Below, one piece after another: positions 16,501 through 26,361 of a stretch of 64,000 nt of DNA. The DNA comes from an uncultured Alkalilimnicola sp. (GTDB lineage Bacteria > Pseudomonadota > Gammaproteobacteria > Nitrococcales > AK92), in the NCBI GenBank assembly GCA_937951875.1, contig CALGAN010000009.1, positions 1 to 64,000 on the forward strand. Direction: 5' to 3'. The position numbers were made by a program, and so were the translations under genes. The notes below the pieces were generated by a model, which saw nothing but the letters and a program-made list of their open reading frames with translations, did not search any database and was not told where the DNA came from. Every line of letters starts with the position of its first letter. Position 1 is the first letter of the stretch.

Positions 16501-16681
16501 CGGTCAGGACAAGCCGGTGTTCGTCTACAAGCTGCTGACCGCCGGTACGGTCGAGGAAAAGATCGCCGAGCTGCAGGCGCGCAAGCAGGGGTTGAGCGAC
16601 GCCGTGCTGGGCGGAGCGGAGCAGGCCGCGGCCGAGTTCGGCGAGGCCGAGCTGAGGGAGCTGTTCGCGCCGCTGGCGTGA
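13544..16681 (+). CDS. SWIM zinc-finger / SNF2-family helicase
   Basis: Large protein of 1045 aa. The N-terminal SWIM zinc finger is visible as CxC...CxH (CGCPVGINCKH, about 70-81). A long middle region of the bacterial SNF2-associated type follows. The C-terminal half is an SNF2 motor: Walker A DDMGLGKT (about 606-613), DEAQ box (about 704), motif III LCLTGTPLEN and motif VI RAYRIGQ (about 982). Such enzymes translocate on duplex DNA and remodel protein-DNA complexes. The bacterial SWIM type has no settled role. AAGAGG lies 6 nt before the ATG. It stands alone, with no methylase, nuclease or DUF1998 partner, so there is no sign of a DISARM-like defence locus. Confidence 0.92.
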   Translation: MRLDLNKLATLFDEATWARGVDCQRQGRVVSLRRDGDRLQGLVKSSRGYSYATDVTVLRDRGAVSAVHGDCGCPVGINCKHVVALLIQAARHLQPANDVDPGVEYWLQRLDSVLQAKAAGEERVIYLLDVNAEGRLAVYPLRQRKRKNGTWGKPYGVPHEHDAQRLQQQDRALLRQLWAQDYGGEIRLRPEWGAELLPALLATGRCHWRAPDAPPLRLGASRPGVFVWEDVADGSQRLVLRVERAQRLLPLTPPWYLDGDECGPVDTGLDPAVTALLLEAPTVRPESADALADGLARLSLPVPPPRTLATRRLGRLTPVPCLRLEAGQRDRFHDAYAPSAWAVLSFRYDGWQVDADQPGTTVSEAHGTELVRFERNPQAEADASRQLARAGLRLLRAGRHGHWWLWREDEWLRFMQQEVPRLRAAGWQIEIADDFPFRLAEGGELQVRIDETPESDWFELALGIEVDGESVDLLPALLRYLETRGAKDPDTVTVPLPDGRLLPLPSARLKPILDTLQALYLADAVDGSGRLKLARADSHMLLELESAGVRWLGGDGLRRLGERLRQGVAPAPQPKGLTVALRDYQRQGVGWLQMLAEAGFGGVLADDMGLGKTVQILAHLLLEKEAGRADRPSLVIAPTSVIGNWRREAARFAPELKVLTLHGPDRAELFARIPAHDLVLSTYPLLPRDEDAFLAHEYHLLVLDEAQYIKNPLAKAAETARKLTARQRLCLTGTPLENHLGELWSLFHFLMPGFLGGVRHFRQTFRNPIERDGNEARRQQLARRIAPFLLRRTKEAVVRELPPKTEIVQTVELSGAQRDLYETVRVAMLERVREELARRGLKSSHIVILDALLKLRQVCCDPRLVKLPAAARVKRSAKLELLMELLPEMLAEGRRVLLFSQFTAMLELIEEALRERGIDYLMLTGQTRDRATPIERFQRGEVPLFLISLKAGGTGLNLTAADTVIHYDPWWNPAVERQATDRAYRIGQDKPVFVYKLLTAGTVEEKIAELQARKQGLSDAVLGGAEQAAAEFGEAELRELFAPLA

Positions 16682-16683
16682 AG

Positions 16684-16711
16684 GCAAGGCGCGGCCAGGG
16701 CCGCGCCTTGC
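16684..16711. terminator. Bidirectional hairpin between convergent genes
   Basis: A perfect 13-bp inverted repeat (GCAAGGCGCGGCC / GGCCGCGCCTTGC) starts 3 nt after the helicase stop, between two converging genes. The arms are nearly adjacent, so the real stem would be about 12 bp with a 4-nt loop. There is no T-run on either strand, but the position fits a shared terminator. Confidence 0.5.
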
Positions 16712-16729
16712 GGTCAGGGCTGGAAGCGT

Positions 16730-18211
16730 TTAGTTCGGCGGACAGGCCGGCAGCGCCTCGCGGCCGGTGGAGCCGAGGTTGTTGGTGAACTTGCAGCCGT
16801 AGGCCGGGTTGGCCACCACCGCGGGGTCCAGCACCTCGTCGCCCTCGGGCTTGCTGCCAAGGTTCACCCAGGCCAGGAAGTCGGTGAGGGCGGTCGCCAT
16901 CTCCGAGGCCGAGAAGTCGCAATGGCTGGGCGCCCGGATAGCGCGCTGCACCAGCCACTGGTCGCTGCCGTTCTCGATGGCGCGCAGCCGGTAGAGCTGC
17001 TGATGGCGGAACGGCACGTAGAAGTCGCCCAGGGTGTGCATGGTCAGCACCGGCACGTTGAACTTGCCCTGCACCAGCGGCAGCCAGCGCACGCCGTCGT
17101 TGCGCACCGGGTTGGCGGCTTCCTGATCGGCGCTCTTGCGCTCGATGGTGGCGTTGAACTCGACCTCCTCGGCGGTCGGGACGGTGTCGTCCGTCCAGCG
17201 ATAGACCCGGTCGGTGTTGTCGTAGAACGGCTTGGCAAGGATGCCGTTGATGGTGCCGTCCGAGCCGCCGGTGCTGAGCACTGCCCACTGCAGGGCGCCG
17301 ACGCGGAAGCCCTCGTCGAAGATCGGCCGGTGGCCGCCGGTGAGATGGCGGGCGATCTCCTTGAGCTTGTCGCCCTGCTCGGTGGTCACCCAGGCATTCT
17401 CGCCCTCGACCGCGACGAACAGCCTGCCGAGAATCTGCGGCAGCAGCTCCTGGAAGTCGGTGGACGGGCGATCGCCGAAGCCGGCCAGGTGCTGCGCTAC
17501 CAGGGTATAGTCGCCCAGCCAGTTGAACTCGTTCTGCTCAGACTGGCAAAGCGCCAGGGCGCCCTCGTATTGCACCTGATAGCGCGCCCGCTCCAGGGTC
17601 TCGGCCTCCACCGCCACCGCCGCCGTGTGGCCGCCCATCGAGCCGCCGGCGATCAAATACTGGGTCGGCTCGGGCAGGTCCTCGACGTTCCAGTCGCGCT
17701 TGAGATAGTCGCGGAACTCCAGCGCCAGCTTGTTGGTGTCCTCCAGCGCGGCGCGTACGTCGTAGTAGTTGGCCGAGTAGCTGGACGACGCCCAGGCGTA
17801 GCCGGCCGCCAGTGCCACGTTACGGAACACCATGCTGGGCAGCACGCCGGTGAGCGTGTGGCCGTCACCGCCGTAGCCGCGGGCCCACAGGATCATGCCG
17901 CCGTTCCAGTTCTCCGGGATTTCCACCCGGTAGGCGGCCGGGCCCTGGATGCCCTGGTAGATGCCCCAGTAGCGCTTGGCGGTCTGCACCGCCTCGTTCG
18001 GTTCGAGGACGCTGGGAACGGCGCCGCTATTGGCGTCGAACGGCAAGGTGGTCTGATCGACGGTGAAGGTGCGGCTGTCGTGTTCGCGGGTTTCGCCGGG
18101 TTCGGCCGGCGAGGGCATGCGTTTGTCGTCGTTGTCCGATCCGCAGCCAGCCAGAAAAACCGTCCCAGCTAGCAACAGAGCCGCCGTTCGCAGTGCTGTC
18201 GTATGAGCCAT
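16730..18211 (-). CDS. Alpha/beta-hydrolase lipoprotein (paralogue 1)
   Basis: Predicted lipoprotein of 493 aa. A signal peptide with lipobox FLAGC puts the lipidated Cys at residue 23. The alpha/beta-hydrolase body has nucleophile elbow GGSMGGH (Ser191), a candidate acid in MHTLGDFYVPF and a candidate His in APSHCDF near the C-terminus. Substrate is unknown; esterase or peptidase action on extracytoplasmic substrates is an inference. A second gene at 19322-20857 encodes a clear paralogue with the same blocks (VPF.HQQ.YR.RA, WLVQRAIRAP, GDDVLDPA-like). ttcA lies between them on the other strand. GGAGGAG lies just before the ATG. Confidence 0.82.
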   Translation of the reverse strand: MAHTTALRTAALLLAGTVFLAGCGSDNDDKRMPSPAEPGETREHDSRTFTVDQTTLPFDANSGAVPSVLEPNEAVQTAKRYWGIYQGIQGPAAYRVEIPENWNGGMILWARGYGGDGHTLTGVLPSMVFRNVALAAGYAWASSSYSANYYDVRAALEDTNKLALEFRDYLKRDWNVEDLPEPTQYLIAGGSMGGHTAAVAVEAETLERARYQVQYEGALALCQSEQNEFNWLGDYTLVAQHLAGFGDRPSTDFQELLPQILGRLFVAVEGENAWVTTEQGDKLKEIARHLTGGHRPIFDEGFRVGALQWAVLSTGGSDGTINGILAKPFYDNTDRVYRWTDDTVPTAEEVEFNATIERKSADQEAANPVRNDGVRWLPLVQGKFNVPVLTMHTLGDFYVPFRHQQLYRLRAIENGSDQWLVQRAIRAPSHCDFSASEMATALTDFLAWVNLGSKPEGDEVLDPAVVANPAYGCKFTNNLGSTGREALPACPPN

Positions 18212-18423
18212 GGCTCTCCTCCGTTTTTTTGCTTGTTTTAGAACCAGTGGTCGTTACGGTGTGAAGGAACGCCGCTTGACGAGTTTATATTCTGTATCGT
18301 CTAACGACCATTCGATATAACACCATGAGCCATAGATCGCTATCGGAAGCCGGCTCGACTGCAGCCGGTGGGTCGGCTCTGGTATCCTCTGCCGCTCTTC
18401 GCGCCGGTTGAAGCGGTTACCGA
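18212..18423. promoter_or_regulatory. Divergent promoter region of lipoprotein hydrolase 1 and ttcA
   Basis: Intergenic stretch of about 210 bp, AT-richer than its surroundings around 18270-18330. It contains a 9-bp inverted repeat TGGTCGTTA (18248-18256) / TAACGACCA (18302-18310) separated by 45 bp, with TTGAC and TATAAC-like elements between and beside the arms. This may be an operator, but no known site is recognised. Confidence 0.3.
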
Positions 18424-19308
18424 ATGAATCTGAAGAACCTGGAAAAGCGGCTGTGCTACCTGGTGGGCAACGCCATCCAGGACTACCGCATGATCGAGGA
18501 TGGCGATCGGGTGATGGTCTGCCTGTCGGGCGGTAAGGACTCTTACACCCTGCTCGACATCCTCATGCGGCTGCGCCAACGTGCGCCGGTGCGGTTCGAG
18601 CTGATCGCGGTCAACCTCGACCAGAAGCAGCCGGGCTTTCCGGCGCACGTCCTGCCGGAGTATCTGGAGCGGATCGGCGTTCCCTACCGCATCCTCGAAC
18701 AGGACACCTACAGCGTGGTCAAGCGGGTGCTGCCCGAGGGCAAGACCATGTGCTCGCTGTGCTCGCGGCTGCGGCGCGGGGCGCTGTACAAGGCCGCCGC
18801 CGAGATGGGAGTCACCAAGATCGCGCTGGGGCATCATCGCGACGACATCCTGGCCACCCTGTTCCTGAACATGTTCTACGGCGGCAAGCTGGCTGCCATG
18901 CCGCCCAAGCTGCGCAGCAACGACGGTCGGCACGTGGTGATCCGTCCGCTCGCCTACGTGCCGGAGAAGTACACGGCGCGCTACGCCGAGCTGCGGGAGT
19001 TCCCGATCATTCCCTGCAACCTGTGCGGCTCGCAGGAGAACCTGCAGCGCAAGCTGATCGGCGAGATGCTGCGGCAGTGGGACGAGATCCACCCCAAGCG
19101 CCTGACCAACATCATGCGCGCCCTGCAGAACGTCAATCCATCGCACCTGGCCGATCGCCGGCTGTTCGACTTCGAATCGCTGACCGGCGGCTTCGTGCCG
19201 GAGGGCGAAGGCGATCCGCTGGCGGCGGTGGAGCAGCCGGGGCTGGGCACCGTCCGCGACGGCGAGCTCCCGGCCTGGGCCATCGAGCCGGCCCAGGCAG
19301 ACGACTGA
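18424..19308 (+). CDS. ttcA: tRNA 2-thiocytidine(32) synthetase TtcA
   Basis: Iron-sulphur PP-loop ATPase of 294 aa that thiolates cytidine 32 of certain tRNAs. The PP-loop SGGKDS is at residues 35-40. The Fe-S CxxC pairs are MCSLCSRLRRG (about 110-120) and PCNLCGSQENLQ (about 198-209), both intact. The C-terminal tail is about the usual length for gammaproteobacterial TtcA. The gene is alone on its strand between the two lipoprotein hydrolase paralogues. Confidence 0.95.
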   Translation: MNLKNLEKRLCYLVGNAIQDYRMIEDGDRVMVCLSGGKDSYTLLDILMRLRQRAPVRFELIAVNLDQKQPGFPAHVLPEYLERIGVPYRILEQDTYSVVKRVLPEGKTMCSLCSRLRRGALYKAAAEMGVTKIALGHHRDDILATLFLNMFYGGKLAAMPPKLRSNDGRHVVIRPLAYVPEKYTARYAELREFPIIPCNLCGSQENLQRKLIGEMLRQWDEIHPKRLTNIMRALQNVNPSHLADRRLFDFESLTGGFVPEGEGDPLAAVEQPGLGTVRDGELPAWAIEPAQADD

Positions 19309-19321
19309 GCGGCTCCCGGCC

Positions 19322-20857
19322 CTACTCCGTCGGCTCCTCGTCGGGGCCGTCGCCCGCTTCGCCGGCGCCGGGACAAGGGGGGATGTCGGCCCGCCGCGCG
19401 GTCAGCAGCACGCCGAACGAGTCCACTTCCTGCGCCTCGGGCGTGCGGGTGAAGGCGCAGCCGTAGTCGGCGGCGCGCACCGTGGCCGGATCGAGCACGT
19501 CGTCGCCCGCCGGTTTCACGCCTTGCTGTTCCCACTGCAGCATGGCCTTGAAGGCCTCCACCTCTTCCTCGAGCGCGAAATCGCAGTGGCCCGGCGCGCG
19601 GATGGCGCGCTGCACCAGCCAGTGATGGCTGCCGTTGCGCTCGGCGCGCTGGCGGTAGATCTGCTGATGCTTGAACGGCACGAACGGGTCGCCGAGGCCG
19701 TGCAGGGTGACCACCGGCACCTGGAATTCGGCGTTGACCAGCGGAATCCAGCGCAGGCCGTTCCGGCGCGGCGCGTTGGCGTTCGGGTCGCCGGCCACGC
19801 GGAGGATGGTGCTGTTGAACTGCCGTTCCTCGGCGCTGAGCTCGACATCGTCGTCGAACTGATAGACGGTGCCGATGTTGCCGGTGAGATCCTTGGCGAG
19901 GATGCCGTCGACCGTGCCGTCGCGGCCGCCGGTGCTCATGACCGTGCCGAACCAGGCGGAGCGGAAGCCCTGCTCGAACGCCGGCCGCGGGCCGCCCGAG
20001 AGGTTGCGGACAATGCCGGCCAGGATTTCGCCCGCTTCGCTCGGCACGCCGGTCCGGCCCGCGGTCGGCACGGTGTCCCAGAGGATGGCGTTGATGGCGT
20101 CCGCGTCGAAATTGGTGGCGGGGCGCGCGGTCAGCGCCAGCGATTCGTCGCTCTGCGCGGCCAGGTGCTGGGCGGCGAAGGTGACGTTCATCAGGTACTC
20201 GAACTGATACACGTCGCCGGTGGCGGCGCACATCGGCACCGCGCCGTGGTAGCGCACCTTGTTCACCGCCGAGGCGTAGGTTTCCTCCTCGACCGCCGCG
20301 GCCGCCACGTGGCCGCCCATCGAGTGGCCGGTGATGTAGATCTTGCCGGGCGCGCTGACGGTGCGGCCGCCGGCGGCCACCAGTTTCACGAACTCGTTGG
20401 CGAGCTTGTTGGTGTCCTCGATGCCGGCGCGCACGTCGTAGTAGTTGGCGCTGTAGCTGGACGCCGCCCAGGCATAGCCGTTGTCGATCAGCCACTGCCG
20501 GAGCGACGGGAAGCTAACGGTCAGCTCCTCGCCCTCGCCGGCGTAGCCGTGGGCGTACATGACCAGCATGCCGTTCCAGACGTGCGGCACCTCGATGCGA
20601 TAGGCCGCTTCGCCGTGAATGCCCCGGTAGCGGCCGTAGAAGGCATCGGTGTCGGCCAGCGGCTTGAAGGCCAGCGTGTAGCCGCGGCTTTGCTCGACCG
20701 CTATGAACTTGCGCTCGTCGTGCGGGCGCGCCGCCTCCCCGGGATAGGGCGGATCGTAGGGACGGTCGTCGCTGCCGCCGCAGCCCGCCAGCAGCGCGGC
20801 GGCCGTGAAGAGAGCGGTGGACGCAGCGCGCGGCCATTGGCGTCGTTGGTTTTTCAT
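19322..20857 (-). CDS. Alpha/beta-hydrolase lipoprotein (paralogue 2)
   Basis: Predicted lipoprotein of 511 aa from the ATG at 20857; lipobox LLAGC places the lipidated Cys at residue 26. The same fold and blocks as the protein at 16730-18211: nucleophile elbow GHSMGGH, LHGLGDPFVPF with a candidate Asp and APGHCDF with a candidate His. It is longer by about 18 residues, mostly a C-terminal tail ending in acidic residues. The frame remains open upstream to 21181, but the lipobox and paralogy fix the start. It converges with ttcA, with stops about 13 nt apart. Function unknown beyond hydrolase. Confidence 0.82.
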   Translation of the reverse strand: MKNQRRQWPRAASTALFTAAALLAGCGGSDDRPYDPPYPGEAARPHDERKFIAVEQSRGYTLAFKPLADTDAFYGRYRGIHGEAAYRIEVPHVWNGMLVMYAHGYAGEGEELTVSFPSLRQWLIDNGYAWAASSYSANYYDVRAGIEDTNKLANEFVKLVAAGGRTVSAPGKIYITGHSMGGHVAAAAVEEETYASAVNKVRYHGAVPMCAATGDVYQFEYLMNVTFAAQHLAAQSDESLALTARPATNFDADAINAILWDTVPTAGRTGVPSEAGEILAGIVRNLSGGPRPAFEQGFRSAWFGTVMSTGGRDGTVDGILAKDLTGNIGTVYQFDDDVELSAEERQFNSTILRVAGDPNANAPRRNGLRWIPLVNAEFQVPVVTLHGLGDPFVPFKHQQIYRQRAERNGSHHWLVQRAIRAPGHCDFALEEEVEAFKAMLQWEQQGVKPAGDDVLDPATVRAADYGCAFTRTPEAQEVDSFGVLLTARRADIPPCPGAGEAGDGPDEEPTE

Positions 20858-20978
20858 GTGTCGTCTCTGTCCCGGTGTTCGCCGCTCTGGCATCGAGGGC
20901 GCGCGCGGCCGCCGCGGCGCGCCCTCGGCACACGGCCGGCGATTGGCTGGGAGATCGCTTGCGGCCAAAACGGAAACA

Positions 20979-21007
20979 AATATCGCGACATTAGAAAATG
21001 TTTGCAA
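20979..21007 (-). promoter_or_regulatory. Candidate sigma-70 promoter for lipoprotein hydrolase 2
   Basis: On the minus strand TTGCAA (21007-21002) and GATATT (20984-20979) are separated by exactly 17 bp. Each matches its consensus at four positions or more. It lies about 120 nt upstream of the ATG in an AT-rich stretch. Confidence 0.42.
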
Positions 21008-21119
21008 TGAAAAGCTAATCCGCTTGGCCGCGCTTTCGTGCGGAAGTCGCGTGGTGGCGCGGGGAACTAACGAGCGGCGGCGCGGTCTGGGTGCAAACGC
21101 GGTGGCGCTTTCCCGGCGC

Positions 21120-21148
21120 TTGCCGCGATGTAAACTTTTAATTGTATT
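21120..21148 (+). promoter_or_regulatory. Candidate sigma-70 promoter for the HlyIII-family gene
   Basis: TTGCCG (21120-21125) and TGTATT (21143-21148) with a 17-bp spacer, each matching four of six consensus positions, about 98 nt before the ATG at 21246. Confidence 0.25.
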
Positions 21149-21933
21149 TTTCATTCCACTTGAGCGGCTCGCGCAGTGCACCCATCCTCTCGAGCGAGTG
21201 CTCCGGTTGGTCTTTCGCGGCGCGAGGTCGCATTAGTTACGTTTCATGGCCGAACCAACCATTTATTCGATCGCGGGTGTCTACGAACCGTTCAGCAGCC
21301 TCAGCCATCTGCTGAGCGCCGTCGCCGTGCTGGTGCTGGGCGTGCTGCTGTTGCGCAGCGGCTGGGGGATGGCGCGCCGGGTGGCGACGCTGGCGGTGTT
21401 CGTGCTCAGCGCCGTGTTCCTGCTGAGCATGAGCGGGGTCTACCACCTACTGCCCGCCGGGGCGGCGCGCGACGTGATGCAGCGCCTGGATCACGCCGGC
21501 ATCTTCGCCTTGATCGCCGGCACGTTCACTCCGGTGCACGCCATGGCCTTTCAGGGCTTCGGCCGCTGGGGCGCGGTGGCCGGGATCTGGCTGATCGCCG
21601 CCACCGCCATCACGGTCAAGACCGTGTTCTTCACCTCCATTCCGGAGTGGGCGAGCCTGATTCTCTATCTGGGATTCGGCTGGCTGGGCCTGGCGTCCGG
21701 CCTGGCGCTGTGGCGCCGCTTCGGCTACCGCTTCATCCGGCCGCTGGTGTGGGGCGCGTTGGCCTATACCCTCGGCGCCGTGGTCGATTTCACCCGGTCG
21801 GTCACGCTCTGGCCGGGCGTGATCGGCCCGCACGAGCTATTCCACGTTCTGGTGGTGGTAGGGCTGGCGGCGCACACGGCGTTCATCTGGAAACTGACCC
21901 ACCGCGATCGCCGCCAGTCGCCGCGGCCCGCCG

Positions 21934-23667
<1,734 letters not shown>

Positions 23668-23831
23668 CCGACGATTCGGTCCTGTGCTTGCGAAATGGCC
23701 GCTCGCGCGGCCGCGAAGGGCGCTTATGATAGTGGATTACGTCGCCTGCGGCTGCCCCGCCATGCTCGGAACGAATGCCACAGCGGCGGCCGCCAGCCAA
23801 TTCCCGTAACACGCGTCTAGGCATTTCCTCC

Positions 23832-24404
23832 ATGAACCGGATCGAACCGACGCTCGGTGACATCGACGATTTCGACCGCCCGCCGGCGCCCAAGCCGACC
23901 CGGAGCGCGGCGCCCTCGCGGCCGCCGCTGGAGTGCCCGCCGGAGGCGCCGACCGTGTTCGGCTTCGCGGGCCGGCTTGGGCCGCTACGTTATGTCGCCT
24001 GGTCGCTGCTGTTGCTGCTGGCGCTGCCCTGGGGCGCGCTGCTGCTGAGCGGCGTCGGCGTGCGCCTGGTGACGCTGGCCGGCCCCGTGGCGGCGCCGCT
24101 GGCGGCCGGTTTGCTGGTGGCCGCCGCGATCGGCGCCGCGCTGTTCTGGGTGGCGCTGGTGGTGCGCCGGCTGCACGACCTGGACGCCTCCGGCTGGTGG
24201 GCGCTGCTGTTGCTGCTGCCGCCGCTCAACCTGGCGCTGCTGCTGGCTTTGGCTCTGGCGCCCGGCACCCGCGGTCCCAACCGCCATGGCTTTCCGAACC
24301 CGCCCGCCTCCTGGGCGTTGCGCGGCGCGACGGCGCTGTTGCTGCTGGCGCTGCTGGGGTTGCCGGTGGCGCTGTACTGGCTGGAGCCGCTGCTGCTTGG
24401 CTGA
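23832..24404 (+). CDS. DUF805 family membrane protein
   Basis: Protein of 190 aa. A polar, Pro-rich N-terminus (about 45 residues) leads to about four transmembrane helices. The pattern RRLHDLDASGWWALL is the hallmark of DUF805 proteins, whose function is unknown. The ATG at 23832 is chosen because it follows a purine-poor spacer just after the divergent argS promoter region; an upstream in-frame start at 23775 is also possible. An 88-aa ORF follows after 68 nt. Confidence 0.8.
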   Translation: MNRIEPTLGDIDDFDRPPAPKPTRSAAPSRPPLECPPEAPTVFGFAGRLGPLRYVAWSLLLLLALPWGALLLSGVGVRLVTLAGPVAAPLAAGLLVAAAIGAALFWVALVVRRLHDLDASGWWALLLLLPPLNLALLLALALAPGTRGPNRHGFPNPPASWALRGATALLLLALLGLPVALYWLEPLLLG

Positions 24405-24472
24405 GCCCGGCCGATGCGCTCGGCGCCGGCCGCCCCCAGATCGTGGCTGCTCGGTAAAGCAAGGAGTTGCGC

Positions 24473-24739
24473 ATGCGCGTTCGGGTCGAAACCCGCGTCA
24501 ACGTGGTCGGCGATCATGAGCCCTGCCGTTTCGCGGTCGGGCCGCAGTGCCTCGAGGTGCGCAACGTGCTGGACCGCTGGCTCAACCCCGATCACGGCTA
24601 CTTCAAGGTCGAGGCGGACGACGGCGCCATCTACATTCTGCGCCGCGACGACCTCGACGGCGTCTGGGAGCTTACCCTCTATCAGAGCCCGCGCCAGCCG
24701 CCGGCGCCGCCGATGCGGGAAATCCGCCGCCCGCAATAG
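24473..24739 (+). CDS. Small soluble protein of unknown function
   Basis: Protein of 88 aa that I do not recognise. AAGGAG lies 6 nt before the ATG at 24473, a strong ribosome-binding site; a TTG two codons earlier is too close to it. The make-up is that of a compact alpha/beta protein (VRVETRVNVVG, YFKVEADDGAIYILRRDD, WELTLYQ) with a Pro-rich tail. It has no signal peptide or membrane segment. It follows the DUF805 gene by 68 nt and may share its transcript. It converges with the DUF4383 gene. Confidence 0.68.
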   Translation: MRVRVETRVNVVGDHEPCRFAVGPQCLEVRNVLDRWLNPDHGYFKVEADDGAIYILRRDDLDGVWELTLYQSPRQPPAPPMREIRRPQ

Positions 24740-24769
24740 GCCGGGGGCGCCGCTGGCCGGCGCGGCCTT

Positions 24770-25201
24770 CTAGATGGCCGGCGTTTCGGTGCGGGCCCGC
24801 GCCGGCGCGCCCCAGCCGAAGTAGGCGGCGACCGCCGCGGTGACCGCGTGCAGCCAGATGTCGTGACCGTGCAGGGGCACCAGACCGAACAGGGTGTTGA
24901 GCACCGGGAACAGTCCCATGACCGCCAGTATGCCGTAGAGCACGGTCAGTCCGCGGGCGAAGCTCACCGAGCCGTTGAACTCGCGGGCCGCGGTCATGCC
25001 CCAGATGCCGACGCCGAGGTGCACCAAGTTATGGAGGATGTTGACCGGGAAAAGGCCGAATAGCCGGCCGTGGAACGCCTCCATCCGTAAGCTGCCGACG
25101 TGGCTCGGGTCGGGCGCGGTGAGCAAGGCTGGGAAGAAACCGAGGATGCCGGCGATCAGGTACACGATGCCGAGAATCAGCGCGAATCGCTGTACCAACA
25201 T
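24770..25201 (-). CDS. DUF4383 family membrane protein
   Basis: Membrane protein of 143 aa with four predicted helices. The pattern FHGRLFGLFPVNILHNLVHLGVG followed by FARGLTVLYGILAVMGL is what I know from DUF4383, a family common in bacteria that carry many stress proteins. Function unknown. The divergent neighbour is a universal stress protein. GGAGAAGG-like sequence precedes the ATG at 25201. Confidence 0.75.
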   Translation of the reverse strand: MLVQRFALILGIVYLIAGILGFFPALLTAPDPSHVGSLRMEAFHGRLFGLFPVNILHNLVHLGVGIWGMTAAREFNGSVSFARGLTVLYGILAVMGLFPVLNTLFGLVPLHGHDIWLHAVTAAVAAYFGWGAPARARTETPAI

Positions 25202-25408
25202 GGGCCTTCTCCTTGCTGGGATCGATGATGTCGGGCTCGGCGCCGGCGCGTGGCCGGCGGGAGCCGTCCTGTCGGCGATTTGGGGGTGGCGGGGACGAAG
25301 CGGTAATGGCGGCGCCGAATTTGGGTTGACCGCGGCGGGCGAGCCGGCATCATGGTGGTTTAACCTGCGGGTTGCCGAGCTCTAATGACGATGGCGGGAG
25401 GCCAAGGT

Positions 25409-26245
25409 ATGAAGCGGCTGCTGGTTGCGACTGATCTTACTCCGCGCTCCGAACGGGCCTTGGCCAGGGCGTTGATCGTGGCCCGTTCCATCGACGCCGA
25501 GGTGCGGGTGCTGCACGTGGTCGATGCCGAACTGCCGGCGGCGCTCGGCGCGCGGCAGCGCGCCGATGCGGAGGAGGAGATCGGGCGGCAGATCGCCGCG
25601 CTGGGTGGTGAGGATCTCGAACCGCGGATCGAGGTCGTGCTCGGTCATTCGGTGACCAGCGTGGTCGCGGCAGCACAGGCTTGCCGGGCGGACCTGCTGG
25701 TGCTCGGCGCGCAGCGCCAGAGCCCGCTCAAGGATATATTCGTCGGCGGCATCCCCGAGCGGCTGGTTCGCTTGGCCGCATGCCCGGTGCTGGTGGTGCG
25801 TGATGCGCCCGAAGGGCCGTACCAGCGCATGCTGGCCGCGGTGGACTTTTCCGAGCGTTCGCGGGCGGCGGTGAGTTTCGCCGCCAAGCTGCAGCCGAAG
25901 ACGCCGCTCAGCATGCTCTACGTCTACGACATGCCCTACAGCGGTTTGGCCAGTCTGAGCGAGCAGGCCGACGACGCTGCCGACCTGGAGCAGCGCTTGC
26001 ACGATCTGCTCGCCCCGGAAAAGCGGGCTTTTCTGGACGCGCTGGGCGCGCTCGGCCGCCGGATTCCGCTGACCGTTCGCGCCGGGCGAGTGCTGACGGT
26101 GCTCGCCGAGGAGATCGCGCGCCAGAACGTCGATCTGCTGGTGGCGGGCACGCACAGCCGCGGTGGCGTGGCGCGGCTGCTGCTCGGCAGCGTGGCCGGC
26201 GAGCTGATCCGCCGGCCGCCCTGCGACGTATTGGTGGTGCCGTAG
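25409..26245 (+). CDS. Tandem universal stress protein (UspA family)
   Basis: Cytosolic protein of 278 aa made of two UspA domains (about 1-135 and 140-278). Domain one starts MKRLLVATDLTPRSERAL and ends CPVLVVRD. Domain two starts YQRMLAAVDFSERSR, carries THSRGGVARLLLGSVA where ATP-binding members have their glycine motif, and ends CDVLVVP. The ATG at 25409 is preceded by GGGAGG at good spacing; an in-frame ATG at 25385 lacks one. The gene sits 116 nt ahead of the mechanosensitive channel and divergent from DUF4383. Confidence 0.88.
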   Translation: MKRLLVATDLTPRSERALARALIVARSIDAEVRVLHVVDAELPAALGARQRADAEEEIGRQIAALGGEDLEPRIEVVLGHSVTSVVAAAQACRADLLVLGAQRQSPLKDIFVGGIPERLVRLAACPVLVVRDAPEGPYQRMLAAVDFSERSRAAVSFAAKLQPKTPLSMLYVYDMPYSGLASLSEQADDAADLEQRLHDLLAPEKRAFLDALGALGRRIPLTVRAGRVLTVLAEEIARQNVDLLVAGTHSRGGVARLLLGSVAGELIRRPPCDVLVVP

Positions 26246-26361
26246 GCGTGGGAATGCCAGCGCGTTCCTGATCGGCCGGCGGCTTTTTGCTATGGTGCCC
26301 GTCGGCACGATCCGGCAGGGTGGCGTCCGGCCGCCCGGCGGGTGACAAATAGAGGATAAGA

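Larger units (their letters stand above)
20858..21245. other. AT-rich divergent intergenic region
   Basis: This 388-bp spacer separates the second lipoprotein hydrolase (minus) from the HlyIII gene (plus). It is clearly AT-richer than the genes around it, mainly at 20970-21020 and 21128-21160, and holds candidate promoters in both directions. I see no gene in it. Confidence 0.5.
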
